The notes: generated by a model not told the origin, from the letters alone. 64,000 nt of DNA from Lachnoanaerobaculum umeaense (GCF_003589745.1 NZ_CP032364.1:248001-312000); one strand, 5' to 3'. Shown: positions 10,361 to 19,162, counted from the first letter of the stretch. Numbers and translations are program-made.

Positions 10361-13300
10361 ATGAAAAGAAAGACAATAAAAGCAAAGTTAACTGCTGCAT
10401 TGTCTGCGGGCGTGGCTTTTACCATGCTCGCACCGGCAATGCCGGCGTATGCAGCTACAGGTAATATTTCATTTGATATGGGAAAAACCTATGATGCTTT
10501 GGGTGGAGCCCATTTGATTGGTATTAGTGGTAATCAAGGTGCTGCTATGCCGGGCACATATACAGATGGAAGTACTATTATAGGCGATACATTTGCAAAT
10601 AATCAGTCCCCTACAAGTGGTGGTACTAATTATTATGAGATGCCGTTTTGGAATACAACTTGGTTGAATGCAAGTGGTGTAAATCTAAATGGTAATACAC
10701 CTCCATCAATTCCATCAAATTATAATTTCCCGGGATATCTTTTAAAGGGATGGTATAAGGAAGATCCTGAGGTAAATCCTTCTCAGACAAGAGTGAATCA
10801 TTTACCAAATACTATTCCGTATAGTCCAAATACTACATATTATGCGGCATTTGTAGCAGATACAAATAAAAAGTATATATATACACAAAAACATGAGAGT
10901 GCTACAAATGTGCATGCACCTCTAACTACAGATGGTACATATCCTATATCTAATACTGTTCATGATAAGACACCAACTGTACCACCAGGATCACCACCAG
11001 GAACACTACCTACAGTACCTGTACCAACAGATAATAGTGTAAATAGTAAAGAGTCTAAGAATGTTTTGCAGGTGGTTTCATCAAGACCTTTAAATATTTA
11101 TGGATATAAGGGAACTATAAAGGAAATAGCATTCACAAAAAATACTACGAGCGGTAGTATGACAGAGACTTCAGATACATCAGGTGCTTATGGAGATGGA
11201 AGATATATAAATCCAACCACTCTTGTAGATGGTGTTGAGAATCTTGCAAGTCAATATAGATTTGTATATAATGCAGCAGGTCCATCATTTACCGGACAGA
11301 TGGTAAATAGAGACTTGACAACTGTAATGGAGTATGATGTAGATCCTGCTCAAAAGTCAAGACTTACAGTAGAACATAAAATCTTAGATACAACAGGGGC
11401 AGTAGCTTCAACAGAGTCAGAGTTTAATCATACTTTTAAAGCTGAAGAGACTATTACAGGTATATCACCTAAGACAGACCTTATAACTCCACAACCTGGA
11501 AATACAGAGTCAAGATACAAGCTTCAATCTGCAGCCTTCACAAATATGGGATCTGTAGGACCATATAAGCATACTTTATTGACAATCAATAAGAATGCAA
11601 ATGGTGGTATTTTATCTGATTCAGCAACCGACGCATCAGGACTTCTTGATCTTACTACAGAGACAGGTACAACATATCTTGCTACAGGAGCATTGAATGC
11701 GGCAGCAAAGATGCCAAACCAGGGAGTTACACTAGAGTATACTTATGTACCTAATCCAAACTATAGATTAAATGTAAGAACTAAGTATCTTAGCCAAGAT
11801 GGAACAGATCTTACATCAATAGTGGCTACAAAGACATCAACAACAGTTGGTTCAGACGGAATGATTGAGACACTTGGAGCAATCAATTCAACAGTAAATA
11901 TACCTTATCCTGATTTATCAACTGAGGGCTATAATACACCTACATATAGTATTTCAGGAGGAACTCCTGGAGCAGCCGGTGTTGTACCAAACCCTGCAGG
12001 TAATACTGCAACAGCGGATTTAGCTACAGATTCATATGTAGTAACTGTTACATATCCAAGAATACCAAGCTTCTGGTCACAGGTAATGTTCCAGACAGAG
12101 GGAAATGGTAGTTTAGAAGATCCGGATTATCCGGTTGGAACAAGCCATCCATATACTAATGCAAATACAAACGCTATTAGATTGCCGGTAAATGGAGATA
12201 ACTCTGTGGATATTCCACTTACAACTGTTCTTCCACATGCAGTAGCTGCAGCAGGATATGAGTTTAAGGGATATTATGATGTAGATACAGGTACACAGGT
12301 AACAGATGAAAATGGTGCATTTATTTCATCAACACCATATCATCTTGTAGATCCTGGACAGGGATTGGTAGCGAAGTTTGAACATAATAGCAGTTGGTTA
12401 ACTTTCACATTCAAATTTGCCGGAAGCCATGGTGATATAACACCTGCAGGACCTGTAACAGGTTCAGTATATCCACTTGATGGGACTGGAGCACCAAGAG
12501 CTATAAGATGGGCAGAGCTTGATCCGGATGATCCGGGTATTGCAGCTGAATTTGTAGGTGTAAGACCTTCAGCAAGTGCGGATACAGGATATGTAATCAA
12601 ATGGTTTGATGCAAGTGGTGCAGAGATAGCTGCAGGAACAGATATTGCGGCGTATCCAAATGGAAGTGTATTTACAGCAAGAGCTGTAACAACAACACCA
12701 TTATCACTTGATCAGCCAACAGCTACAACTTCAATCAATACATCTACAGGTGCAGCTGAAATAACAGTATCTAACTTCAATGGTGATCCTACAGTGCAGT
12801 ATGTGGTAACAACTCCTGACGGAACAATTGTTGAGTCACTTTCAAATATGAACTTACAGGCATTAAATGGTGTTATTTCAGGACCAAGAATCTTAGCAGA
12901 TACAGAGTATCAAATAAGAGAGGTTGCACCGGATGCAACAGTAACAATTGGAAGCAATATTTCAAGTGTAACATCACCAACAACATCACCTGCTGTAGGA
13001 AGTCCTACAGATGTTACAACACCGGTAGCTGTAGCACCACAGGTTGTAGCAGATCCATCAGATCCAAATAGAATGCAGATGGTATTATCACCTGTAACAC
13101 CGGGACAGAGCTATGCTGTTGTGGATGATCAGGGTAATGTAGTAGCTGATTGGACAACACCAACAGGAAACTCACTAACAGTACCGAACCTTACACCGGG
13201 TAGAAATTATTCATTGGTGACAAGACCGGTAACAGATACAACTTCTACACCTGCATCACGTCCTAGAAGATTGGATTTTGTTGCAGCAAATATTAGCAAT

Positions 13301-15157
13301 GTTATTACATTAGTTAATCCATCAGATATAAATGTAGTATCACCTGCAGGACTTGATCTTGATGATGTTCCAGCGGGTACAGTTGTAGAGCTTAGAGCAA
13401 ACCCTATTAGCGGTTCAAATATATTTACAAGTAATTGGGAATTCGTACTAGGTCAGCCTTTAAATCTTTCAAATGACGGAAGTACAACAATAAGATTTAC
13501 AATGCCGACAGGTAGAATAATCGTTAAGGCACTTTATGATACAGACGCAAGTAATTGGGATCCTATATCAGGAAATGATGCTTTAAGATCGGATGGAGTA
13601 GTTGGTCCAGGAGGAAGTATAGGTGCTAGTAATCCACTATTAAATATTCCTGGAGATTTTAGAGTAGTTATAAATAGAACAAGAGTTAGCAACTCTGACA
13701 AGATGGCTATTCAAGATACTCTAACAGATGATAGATTTACAGGAGTATGGAGTATAGTAGCTAAGGTTCAGCAAAAGGTTAGTGGTACATGGCAGGATTA
13801 TGTAGATCCAAACTTATTACTTGATTCTTTTGTAAATATGGGAGCACTTGAAGACAGTGGTCGTACATATATGTTACACCATATGGCTACAGGAAGTAAT
13901 GCAGATAGACTCACAGATGCGGATAGTCAGTGGAATCCAGTTTCAAGCTTCAATGGACTATTTACATATAGTTTCCTTAATGGAGAAAAATATGTATTTG
14001 GATATACAACAGCTGATAGTATTGTAACTTTTGTAGATACAATTACAGGAAGTACAGTGACAACAGCTCAGGTTGCACCTGGAAGTACTCTAAGAAGTGT
14101 ATCATCACAATATAGAAGCGATATACCGGCAGCAGGTTCAAAAGTTGAAGATGGGAATACAGGTCTCACATGGACCTATGTAGGCTTGAAGAAAACGGCA
14201 ACCGGAGTGGGAGATGTTGATGAGAATGATATAGTAAATGGAGATATGACAGTATATCTTTACTATACAAATGATCAGACACTTAGAAATCAGCTTGTAG
14301 ATGGATTAAATGATAGTATAACAAAGGGTGATGCATTAGATCTGAGTAAGTACAAAGCAAGCGATGCATCTGCATTGCAGGCTAAGTTAGCAGAAGCAAA
14401 AGCATTGTTGGCTAGAACAGCACCAAGTATGGCTGTTTCATCAGAACTTTCAAAGGTACTTAATGAATTGAATACTATTCTTAAGAGTATGGGAGTTAAT
14501 ACAAAACCTACACCAGGTGGTGGTTTAGATTCAGGCGGAGGTCGTGGTCGTGGCCGTGGTGGCCGTGGCGGTTCAGGCGGTGGCTCAGGTACTGCCGGCA
14601 AAAAGTCAACCGGAAATAACTCTGGTATCAGAGTTGGTCTTGACGGTAACTGGGAGCTTATGAACCCGGCTGAGGCTCAGAGCAATCCTAATGCTAGTAA
14701 GTGGAGATTCAACCTTACAAATGGTGGAAGCGTTACAGGTTGGGCTTATCTGACCTACACTTATGAGGGAAGAACAAAGTCTGAGTGGTATCACTTTGGA
14801 AATGACAACATTATGGATTCAGGTTGGTTCTTAGATAGCAATAATACATGGTATTACCTATCAATGAATCATGATGGATTCTTTGGTGAGATGGTAAAGG
14901 GATGGCATCATGACGGTCAGGACGGAAGATGGTATTACCTCGATCCAAATAGTGGTGCTATGCATACTAACTGGAGCAAGATAGGAGGAGAGTACTACTT
15001 CTTGAATCCAACAGCACCTGCACAGACATGGTTCTTTGATAATGTTGCAGGTAGATGGAATTATGGTGATGTAAATTCAAGACCTTTTGGATCTATGTAC
15101 CAGAATGAAACTACACCTGACGGTTATCATGTAAATGAAAGCGGAGCTTGGAGATAA
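10361..15157 (+). CDS. Second large surface protein with C-terminal cell-wall-binding repeats
   Basis: 1598 residues. The ATG at 10361 follows AGGAGAAG; an earlier TTG (10334) overlaps the previous gene and would spoil the signal peptide, which ends at AYA (residue 31). The protein is a partial paralogue of the upstream 2299-residue protein: InlB-like and MucBP-like segments, Ig-like repeats with NLTPGxxY motifs, a helical region near 1310-1370, a Gly/Arg linker (RGRGRGGRGGSGGG, about 1391), then wall-binding repeats ending SRPFGSMY...TPDGY. No sortase signal is seen. It is the last gene of the three-gene operon before a strong terminator. Likely an adhesin or matrix protein; ligand unknown. 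Confidence 0.8.
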   Translation: MKRKTIKAKLTAALSAGVAFTMLAPAMPAYAATGNISFDMGKTYDALGGAHLIGISGNQGAAMPGTYTDGSTIIGDTFANNQSPTSGGTNYYEMPFWNTTWLNASGVNLNGNTPPSIPSNYNFPGYLLKGWYKEDPEVNPSQTRVNHLPNTIPYSPNTTYYAAFVADTNKKYIYTQKHESATNVHAPLTTDGTYPISNTVHDKTPTVPPGSPPGTLPTVPVPTDNSVNSKESKNVLQVVSSRPLNIYGYKGTIKEIAFTKNTTSGSMTETSDTSGAYGDGRYINPTTLVDGVENLASQYRFVYNAAGPSFTGQMVNRDLTTVMEYDVDPAQKSRLTVEHKILDTTGAVASTESEFNHTFKAEETITGISPKTDLITPQPGNTESRYKLQSAAFTNMGSVGPYKHTLLTINKNANGGILSDSATDASGLLDLTTETGTTYLATGALNAAAKMPNQGVTLEYTYVPNPNYRLNVRTKYLSQDGTDLTSIVATKTSTTVGSDGMIETLGAINSTVNIPYPDLSTEGYNTPTYSISGGTPGAAGVVPNPAGNTATADLATDSYVVTVTYPRIPSFWSQVMFQTEGNGSLEDPDYPVGTSHPYTNANTNAIRLPVNGDNSVDIPLTTVLPHAVAAAGYEFKGYYDVDTGTQVTDENGAFISSTPYHLVDPGQGLVAKFEHNSSWLTFTFKFAGSHGDITPAGPVTGSVYPLDGTGAPRAIRWAELDPDDPGIAAEFVGVRPSASADTGYVIKWFDASGAEIAAGTDIAAYPNGSVFTARAVTTTPLSLDQPTATTSINTSTGAAEITVSNFNGDPTVQYVVTTPDGTIVESLSNMNLQALNGVISGPRILADTEYQIREVAPDATVTIGSNISSVTSPTTSPAVGSPTDVTTPVAVAPQVVADPSDPNRMQMVLSPVTPGQSYAVVDDQGNVVADWTTPTGNSLTVPNLTPGRNYSLVTRPVTDTTSTPASRPRRLDFVAANISNVITLVNPSDINVVSPAGLDLDDVPAGTVVELRANPISGSNIFTSNWEFVLGQPLNLSNDGSTTIRFTMPTGRIIVKALYDTDASNWDPISGNDALRSDGVVGPGGSIGASNPLLNIPGDFRVVINRTRVSNSDKMAIQDTLTDDRFTGVWSIVAKVQQKVSGTWQDYVDPNLLLDSFVNMGALEDSGRTYMLHHMATGSNADRLTDADSQWNPVSSFNGLFTYSFLNGEKYVFGYTTADSIVTFVDTITGSTVTTAQVAPGSTLRSVSSQYRSDIPAAGSKVEDGNTGLTWTYVGLKKTATGVGDVDENDIVNGDMTVYLYYTNDQTLRNQLVDGLNDSITKGDALDLSKYKASDASALQAKLAEAKALLARTAPSMAVSSELSKVLNELNTILKSMGVNTKPTPGGGLDSGGGRGRGRGGRGGSGGGSGTAGKKSTGNNSGIRVGLDGNWELMNPAEAQSNPNASKWRFNLTNGGSVTGWAYLTYTYEGRTKSEWYHFGNDNIMDSGWFLDSNNTWYYLSMNHDGFFGEMVKGWHHDGQDGRWYYLDPNSGAMHTNWSKIGGEYYFLNPTAPAQTWFFDNVAGRWNYGDVNSRPFGSMYQNETTPDGYHVNESGAWR

Positions 15158-15178
15158 TCTATAGTAAAGCATAATAAT

Positions 15179-15215
15179 GGGGCATTCACACTTTGGTGTG
15201 GATGCCCTGTTTTTT
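15179..15215 (+). terminator. Rho-independent terminator of the surface-protein operon
   Basis: GGGCATTCACAC pairs with GTGTGGATGCCC (one G-T pair) around a short loop, followed by TGTTTTTT. Confidence 0.9.
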
Positions 15216-15290
15216 ATATATTGAAAGAGATATAAATAGCAAGTATAATGGTATTAGGATTAATGTATTATGGTCGAAGGAGTTCATACT

Positions 15291-15791
15291 ATGAAAAAAA
15301 TTAAAGACATTAAACAAAAAATGGACAGATTTGTGGATTTTGATGGTATTGCACTTGCAGTTTGGGGTACAAAGTCTGAGGATAATAAAGAGAAGTTTGC
15401 TGTTAATTTTGCAATAGATATGAACAGCATATTTGATTTATTATCATTCACAGAATATGATTATGAAAAGGAAAATTATAATCTGAACGACAGTGATATT
15501 TTTATTATAAATACATTATATGATTGTATAATGAATTTCTCCAATATGACAGTGGAGTATATAAGTGAGAATGCTATAAATATCTATGTCCCTATAGAAG
15601 AATCTTTTGCAAAGCTTGAAATAAGAAGCATTGAATATGAGAGTATTACAATAGTAAGTTATGAAAGAGTAGAATCTAACGAGGGAGTCAAACCGGGTAA
15701 AATAGGAATTTACAATTTTGATACAATGGAATATGAGAACTTTCCGGAGGACTTTATAATAGGCGAATCCAGTTATTATGTTTATGGGTAG
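15291..15791 (+). CDS. Hypothetical protein, 166 residues
   Basis: The ATG at 15291 is preceded by GAAGGAG; an earlier ATG at 15270 would put that ribosome site inside the gene. The product is acidic, has no signal peptide or membrane segment, and reads MKKIKDIKQKMDRF then mixed alpha/beta sequence rich in Tyr, Glu and Ile. I do not recognise the family. It is 27 bp upstream of the ribokinase gene and may be co-transcribed with it, but there is no functional clue. Confidence 0.65.
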   Translation: MKKIKDIKQKMDRFVDFDGIALAVWGTKSEDNKEKFAVNFAIDMNSIFDLLSFTEYDYEKENYNLNDSDIFIINTLYDCIMNFSNMTVEYISENAINIYVPIEESFAKLEIRSIEYESITIVSYERVESNEGVKPGKIGIYNFDTMEYENFPEDFIIGESSYYVYG

Positions 15792-15818
15792 AATATTTTT
15801 AGAAAGTAAGAGTTGATA

Positions 15819-16706
15819 ATGAAGGTACTTAATTTTGGTTCACTAAATCTGGATTATGTATATGATGTAGACCATTTTGTGAGAGAAGGTGAGACTATAT
15901 CTTCAATGGATATGAATATATTTTGTGGAGGAAAAGGTCTCAATCAGTCTGTAGCATTGGCAAAGGCAGGAGCTAAGGTTTACCATGCCGGAGCTGTGGG
16001 AAGTGCAGACGGAGGTATGCTTTTGGATACACTATCAAGTCTAGGTGTAGATATATCTTATATAGAAAGATATGATATATCATCAGGGCATGCCATCATA
16101 CAAAAGAATAAAGCCGGCAATAATTGTATACTTCTATATGGTGGTGCAAATCAAAATATAGATAAGGAATTTATAAAAGAGGTGCTAAAAGAATTTGACA
16201 GTGGAGATATACTCTTACTTCAAAACGAAATAAGTAACCTGGCATTTATTATAGATGAGGGATATGCCAAAGGAATGAGAATTGTTTTAAATCCTTCACC
16301 TATAAATGAAAAGATATTTGAATGTGATATTGAAAAGGTAGAGTATCTTATACTCAATGAAATAGAGGCAGCAGATATACTTGGAATTACTTGTATAGAT
16401 GAAGATGAGCTGGTAGAGAAATTAACAAAAAGATTTTCAAACACCAAGATTGTGTTAACTTTGGGAGAAAAAGGCTCTGTATATGTTGATAAGTATGAGA
16501 AAATAAAACAGGAAATATATAAGACTGAAGTCGTAGATACCACAGCGGCAGGTGATACATTTACAGGTTATTTTATTGCAGGCATTACTTCGGGATTAGA
16601 TGTGAAGCATGCATTGAAGCAGGCGGCAATGGCATCAAGTATTGCAGTGGGTAGAAAAGGTGCATCACCAAGTATTCCTTTTGCCAAAGAGATTTGCGAA
16701 AAATAA
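15819..16706 (+). CDS. rbsK: Ribokinase-like PfkB-family sugar kinase
   Basis: 295 residues. Ribokinases phosphorylate D-ribose to ribose 5-phosphate with ATP in the cytoplasm. The N-terminal FGSLNLDYVYDVDHF and the GGKGLNQSVALAKAG glycine motif are PfkB signature 1. Near residue 245 the motif DTTAAGDTFTGYF supplies the anion hole and catalytic Asp (GAGD-type signature 2, here AAGD). The ATG at 15819 is preferred over a TTG two codons earlier. No ribose transporter is nearby, so the exact sugar is uncertain. Confidence 0.85.
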   Translation: MKVLNFGSLNLDYVYDVDHFVREGETISSMDMNIFCGGKGLNQSVALAKAGAKVYHAGAVGSADGGMLLDTLSSLGVDISYIERYDISSGHAIIQKNKAGNNCILLYGGANQNIDKEFIKEVLKEFDSGDILLLQNEISNLAFIIDEGYAKGMRIVLNPSPINEKIFECDIEKVEYLILNEIEAADILGITCIDEDELVEKLTKRFSNTKIVLTLGEKGSVYVDKYEKIKQEIYKTEVVDTTAAGDTFTGYFIAGITSGLDVKHALKQAAMASSIAVGRKGASPSIPFAKEICEK

Positions 16707-16711
16707 TGCCA

Positions 16712-16799
16712 TTTCATTATTGATAAATAAGGTATTCGTGATTTAGCTATTATAGATTTTAATTTATATAGTGAGTATAGGGTAAATGGGTGAGAAAAT
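16712..16799 (+). repeat. Direct repeat, copy 1 (about 88 bp)
   Basis: This stretch recurs at 18718-18807 with only a handful of differences. Both copies end in GGGTGAGAAAAT. Copy 1 is followed by the solitary Rpn gene; copy 2 runs straight into sequence resembling 17991-18090. A 9-bp inverted repeat AAATGGGTG/CACCCATTT (16784-16792 and 16821-16829) spans the end of copy 1. Confidence 0.85.
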
Positions 16800-16909
16800 C
16801 ATTAATACAAATGACTTCTGCACCCATTTATTAATTCCAATATTTTCTATAAAATCATTGATTGTACTATAAAACTTACTGTATTTACAGGAAATAATAC
16901 ATCAAAAAG

Positions 16910-17119
16910 TTACTGCAATATATTATACTCTCTTAACAACTTATATCTGTAATCTTTGTCAGTGTTAGCTCTGCGAAGTTTATCAATATTACCTTCGTTT
17001 AACAGCAGTTCATTAAGCTTACTGACCATATCGGCACCTTCCTGCCTGCCCTTCTCCAGACCTTTCTCAAGACCTTTTTCTATTCCTCTATTTTCAATAA
17101 TATCAAGAACTTCACACAT
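16910..17119 (-). CDS. Putative intragenic small Rpn product (RpnS-like), 69 residues
   Basis: In frame with the full-length gene, an ATG at codon 229 (MCEVLD) lies 8 nt after AAAAGGAGG (complement of 17128-17136), as good as any gene start in the window. In E. coli Rpn loci a short C-terminal product from an internal start neutralises the full nuclease. The product would hold the GxxxG-like charged repeats and the C-terminal helix without the nuclease domain. Expression is inferred, not shown. Confidence 0.5.
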   Translation of the reverse strand: MCEVLDIIENRGIEKGLEKGLEKGRQEGADMVSKLNELLLNEGNIDKLRRANTDKDYRYKLLREYNILQ

Positions 17120-17803
17120 ATATTTAGCCTCCTTTTCATTAGCTTCATTTATTGAATCTTCAAATCTTTTATCTCCTGTCATAACGGACATAAGGGTTAG
17201 TAATTCATTTATATGCTTTATTGTATAATCCTTTGGATTATATGAGTTGTTTGTCTGTAATTGATGCAGATAATCAACAAGAATCCTAAAATCACTTTTA
17301 AATAATGCTATCTTTTCCACATCCAAATATGCTATCTCAAAAAGATTGATTTTGTAATCATTAACGAATGGTTTTAATCTGTCATTAACATTAACAATAT
17401 CGAGTATATTAATAGGATAGTTCCATCTCTTTTTGTATCCTAAATATAACACCAGGGTAATCACAGGATATTTAGTCTTATATCTACATCGTTTTTTAGT
17501 TTGTCTTCCATACTCTATACCGTCATAGCTGATTACTCTTAAAGGCATCAGCTTATCAGGTACGGTTTGATTTTCAAAACCTAATAAAGCAATATTTATA
17601 CGGCTGTGTTGCCAATACTTAGCAACATCTCTATCCTGAGAATGGACGCTACCGTCAATCTTTAGCATGCTGCTTGTAGGTGTATCAAGTAGAGAATTTT
17701 CATCCACTACATTTTCACCATTAAATAGAAGTACATTTACTATGTCTGAAAAGACATCATCGAATTGTTCCAACATCTTTTGTGATATATCTTTCTCTTG
17801 CAT
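16910..17803 (-). CDS. Rpn-type PD-(D/E)XK nuclease / putative transposase, solitary diverged copy
   Basis: 297 residues, clearly a paralogue of the array genes at 59.2-64 kb but diverged throughout. The N-terminal domain has RDVAKYW and GFENQT, equivalent to D59 and E77-x-Q79 of the array copies, the likely PD-(D/E)XK active site. The C-terminal part has GIEKGLEKGLEKG tandem heptad-like repeats, typical of Rpn proteins. Rpn proteins are reported DNA endonucleases linked to recombination and phage defence. The ATG is preceded by AAAGGAG. An internal ATG at codon 229 has its own strong ribosome site (separate entry). The gene lies between two stretches that are contiguous at 18718-18890, suggesting it was inserted. 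Confidence 0.8.
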   Translation of the reverse strand: MQEKDISQKMLEQFDDVFSDIVNVLLFNGENVVDENSLLDTPTSSMLKIDGSVHSQDRDVAKYWQHSRINIALLGFENQTVPDKLMPLRVISYDGIEYGRQTKKRCRYKTKYPVITLVLYLGYKKRWNYPINILDIVNVNDRLKPFVNDYKINLFEIAYLDVEKIALFKSDFRILVDYLHQLQTNNSYNPKDYTIKHINELLTLMSVMTGDKRFEDSINEANEKEAKYMCEVLDIIENRGIEKGLEKGLEKGRQEGADMVSKLNELLLNEGNIDKLRRANTDKDYRYKLLREYNILQ

Positions 17804-17809
17804 ATTTCG

Positions 17810-17825
17810 CTCCTTTATTATAACA
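17810..17825 (-). promoter_or_regulatory. Extended -10 overlapping the ribosome site of the solitary Rpn gene
   Basis: On the minus strand TGTTATAAT is followed directly by AAAGGAG and then the ATG at 17803. A transcript starting about 7 nt after the -10 would lack most of the Shine-Dalgarno sequence. The same layout is present in every array copy. Confidence 0.5.
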
Positions 17826-18102
17826 AAGAAATATTTTTGAATCCACGTTACGATAAAACTTAAGAATATAAGTATGGAAAATTTATAAAAAAGCCATGCA
17901 GGATTATTGTTAAATCCTTTTATATCTTTATTATACCAATTAAAAATCTTATTACAATACTGTAATTTAAGACTAAAATTATTTTGATATAGAAAATAAA
18001 TTACAAGAATAAATATAAATAAAAATATAGAAATGCAGGTATTTTTAAAGGACAGCTAATATAGTAAAATAAAATTATAGAAAAAAGATAAGAGGAGGAG
18101 AT
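17826..18102. other. AT-rich intergenic region between the Rpn gene and the cas3 relic
   Basis: No gene. From 17991 the sequence (AGAAAATAAATTA...) resembles 18801-18890, with indels. A strong ribosome site, GAGGAGGAG, ends the region before the cas3 start. It probably held the promoter of the lost cas operon. Confidence 0.5.
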
Positions 18103-18507
18103 ATGCTGGAGGCTTTGTGGGCAAAGAAAGAAGAAAAGGACGGATTAATGTATTGGTTACCACTCACGGTTCATTTAGAAGATACGGGAAGAATTATGGG
18201 ACTTTTGTGGGAACATTGGATAAGTGAGGGGCAAAAGAGAACCATTGCAGATGATACGGATATTGGAAAGCAAATAGCAGTATTTATAGGATCAATACAT
18301 GATATAGGTAAGGCAAGTCCGGCTTTTCAGCTAAAGAAAGGCTTTGCGAATTCTAAGGACTTAGATAAGGAGTTGATAGAAAAGTTGGTCAGTGTAGGGT
18401 TTATAGGCATTGATTCACCGGATTTGCGTGTTCCCCGCGTAGGCGGGGGTGATCCCAAGTCATTTACTGTAGAGTTATATACATTCATATGTTCCCCTAG
18501 TAGGTGA
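18103..18507 (+). pseudogene. cas3: Truncated cas3 (HD nuclease N-terminus) fused to CRISPR-repeat sequence
   Basis: The first roughly 107 residues read as the N-terminal HD domain of a Cas3 nuclease-helicase: LWAKKEEKDGLMYWLPL, the conserved H of VHLEDT, and the signature HDIGKASPAFQ. Cas3 degrades target DNA after recruitment by Cascade. A full Cas3 is about 900 residues; this frame then reads RVPRVGGGDP, which is simply the translation of a CRISPR repeat, and stops at 134. The helicase and all other cas genes are missing, so a deletion has joined cas3 to the array. The start codon and ribosome site are intact, so a short HD peptide could still be made. Confidence 0.85.
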
Positions 18508-18516
18508 GGGATTTAG
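18428..18516 (+). CRISPR. Relic type I-E CRISPR array: one intact repeat, one spacer, one degenerate terminal repeat
   Basis: Repeat 1 (18428-18455) has the I-E palindrome CCCCGCGTAGGCGGGG and ends GTGATCC. A second copy starting TGTTCCCC at 18489-18516 matches at 18 of 28 positions, with changes concentrated at its 3' end as in terminal repeats. The period is exactly 61 bp, the classic 29 + 32 spacing of type I-E. The 32-nt spacer is at 18457-18488. There are too few repeats and no cas genes for function. Confidence 0.85.
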
Positions 18517-18684
18517 TTTTCATGGGAGTTTGAGAGGGTTTCTGAAATTTACTATTATGATGAGTATAAGAAAATGAGATAAAAGTATACCGGATAAAGT
18601 GATGAACTTGGACTTATAAATGGTAAAATATATGCAATTATGGGGGAAGACGAATGGCTTGATATGTATTTAGTAATCGATTAG
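18517..18684 (+). pseudogene. Decayed fragment of an unidentified protein gene
   Basis: Two adjacent frames hold coding-like pieces: FERVSEIYYYDEYKKMR then a stop, and DELGLINGKIYAIMGEDEWL... ending in a stop at 18684. A frame change between them (near 18590) would join them, so this looks like the 3' end of a gene broken by frameshift and stop. No start codon or function is recognised. Confidence 0.5.
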
Positions 18685-18717
18685 ACAGGAGAAGATTATA
18701 TGTATACGAGGAGTGAT

Positions 18718-18890
18718 TTTATCATTATTGATAAATAAGGTACTTGTGATTCAGCTATTATAGATTTAAATTTATACAGTAAGTATAGGGTAAATGGGTG
18801 AGAAAATAAATTATAGGTACAAATATAAAAATAAAGGCATTTTTAATGTACAGCTTATATGCTAATATGAAAATACAAAAGATAGATAAG
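18718..18890 (+). repeat. Direct repeat, copy 2, uninterrupted form
   Basis: Bases 18718-18807 repeat 16712-16799. The continuation 18801-18890 resembles 17991-18090, with small indels. In this copy the two halves touch; in copy 1 they are separated by about 1.19 kb carrying the Rpn gene. It thus resembles an empty site. It precedes the small gene at 18941. Confidence 0.65.
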
Positions 18891-18940
18891 CAATGTAGAT
18901 AAAATTAATAGCAGCTATATTAGCAGAAAGGATGCAATAT

Positions 18941-19060
18941 ATGAAAAAGCAGCAAACATGGTATGTGGTGACAATGACAATATTTAAAGTTTTGGGAATT
19001 ATGATTATTTTGCCAATAAGTGTACTATACTTATTGGCAAAGGAATCAGAGTATAAGTGA
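18941..19060 (+). CDS. Small single-span membrane protein, 39 residues
   Basis: An AGAAAGGA ribosome site lies 9 nt before the ATG. The product has a short polar N-terminus (MKKQQTW), one hydrophobic helix (about 8-33, VLGIMIILPISVLYLL) and a charged tail KESEYK. A terminator follows, so it forms a complete one-gene unit. Function unknown; it could also be a remnant left after the cas deletion. Confidence 0.45.
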   Translation: MKKQQTWYVVTMTIFKVLGIMIILPISVLYLLAKESEYK

Positions 19061-19086
19061 TTTATATTTATAACGGACCTTATTAA

Positions 19087-19109
19087 AGCAGGGTGAGCCC
19101 TGCTTTTTT
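19087..19109 (+). terminator. Rho-independent terminator
   Basis: AGCAGGG/CCCTGCT stem with a 4-nt loop and a T6 run. Confidence 0.9.
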
Positions 19110-19162
19110 GATGTATATTTCTATTATTACAATATATTTCCGATAATATTTATATTATTATA

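Noticed and set aside
18428..18516. Functional CRISPR array
   Set aside because: Only one good repeat and one degenerate repeat remain and no complete cas gene is present, so it is listed as a relic.
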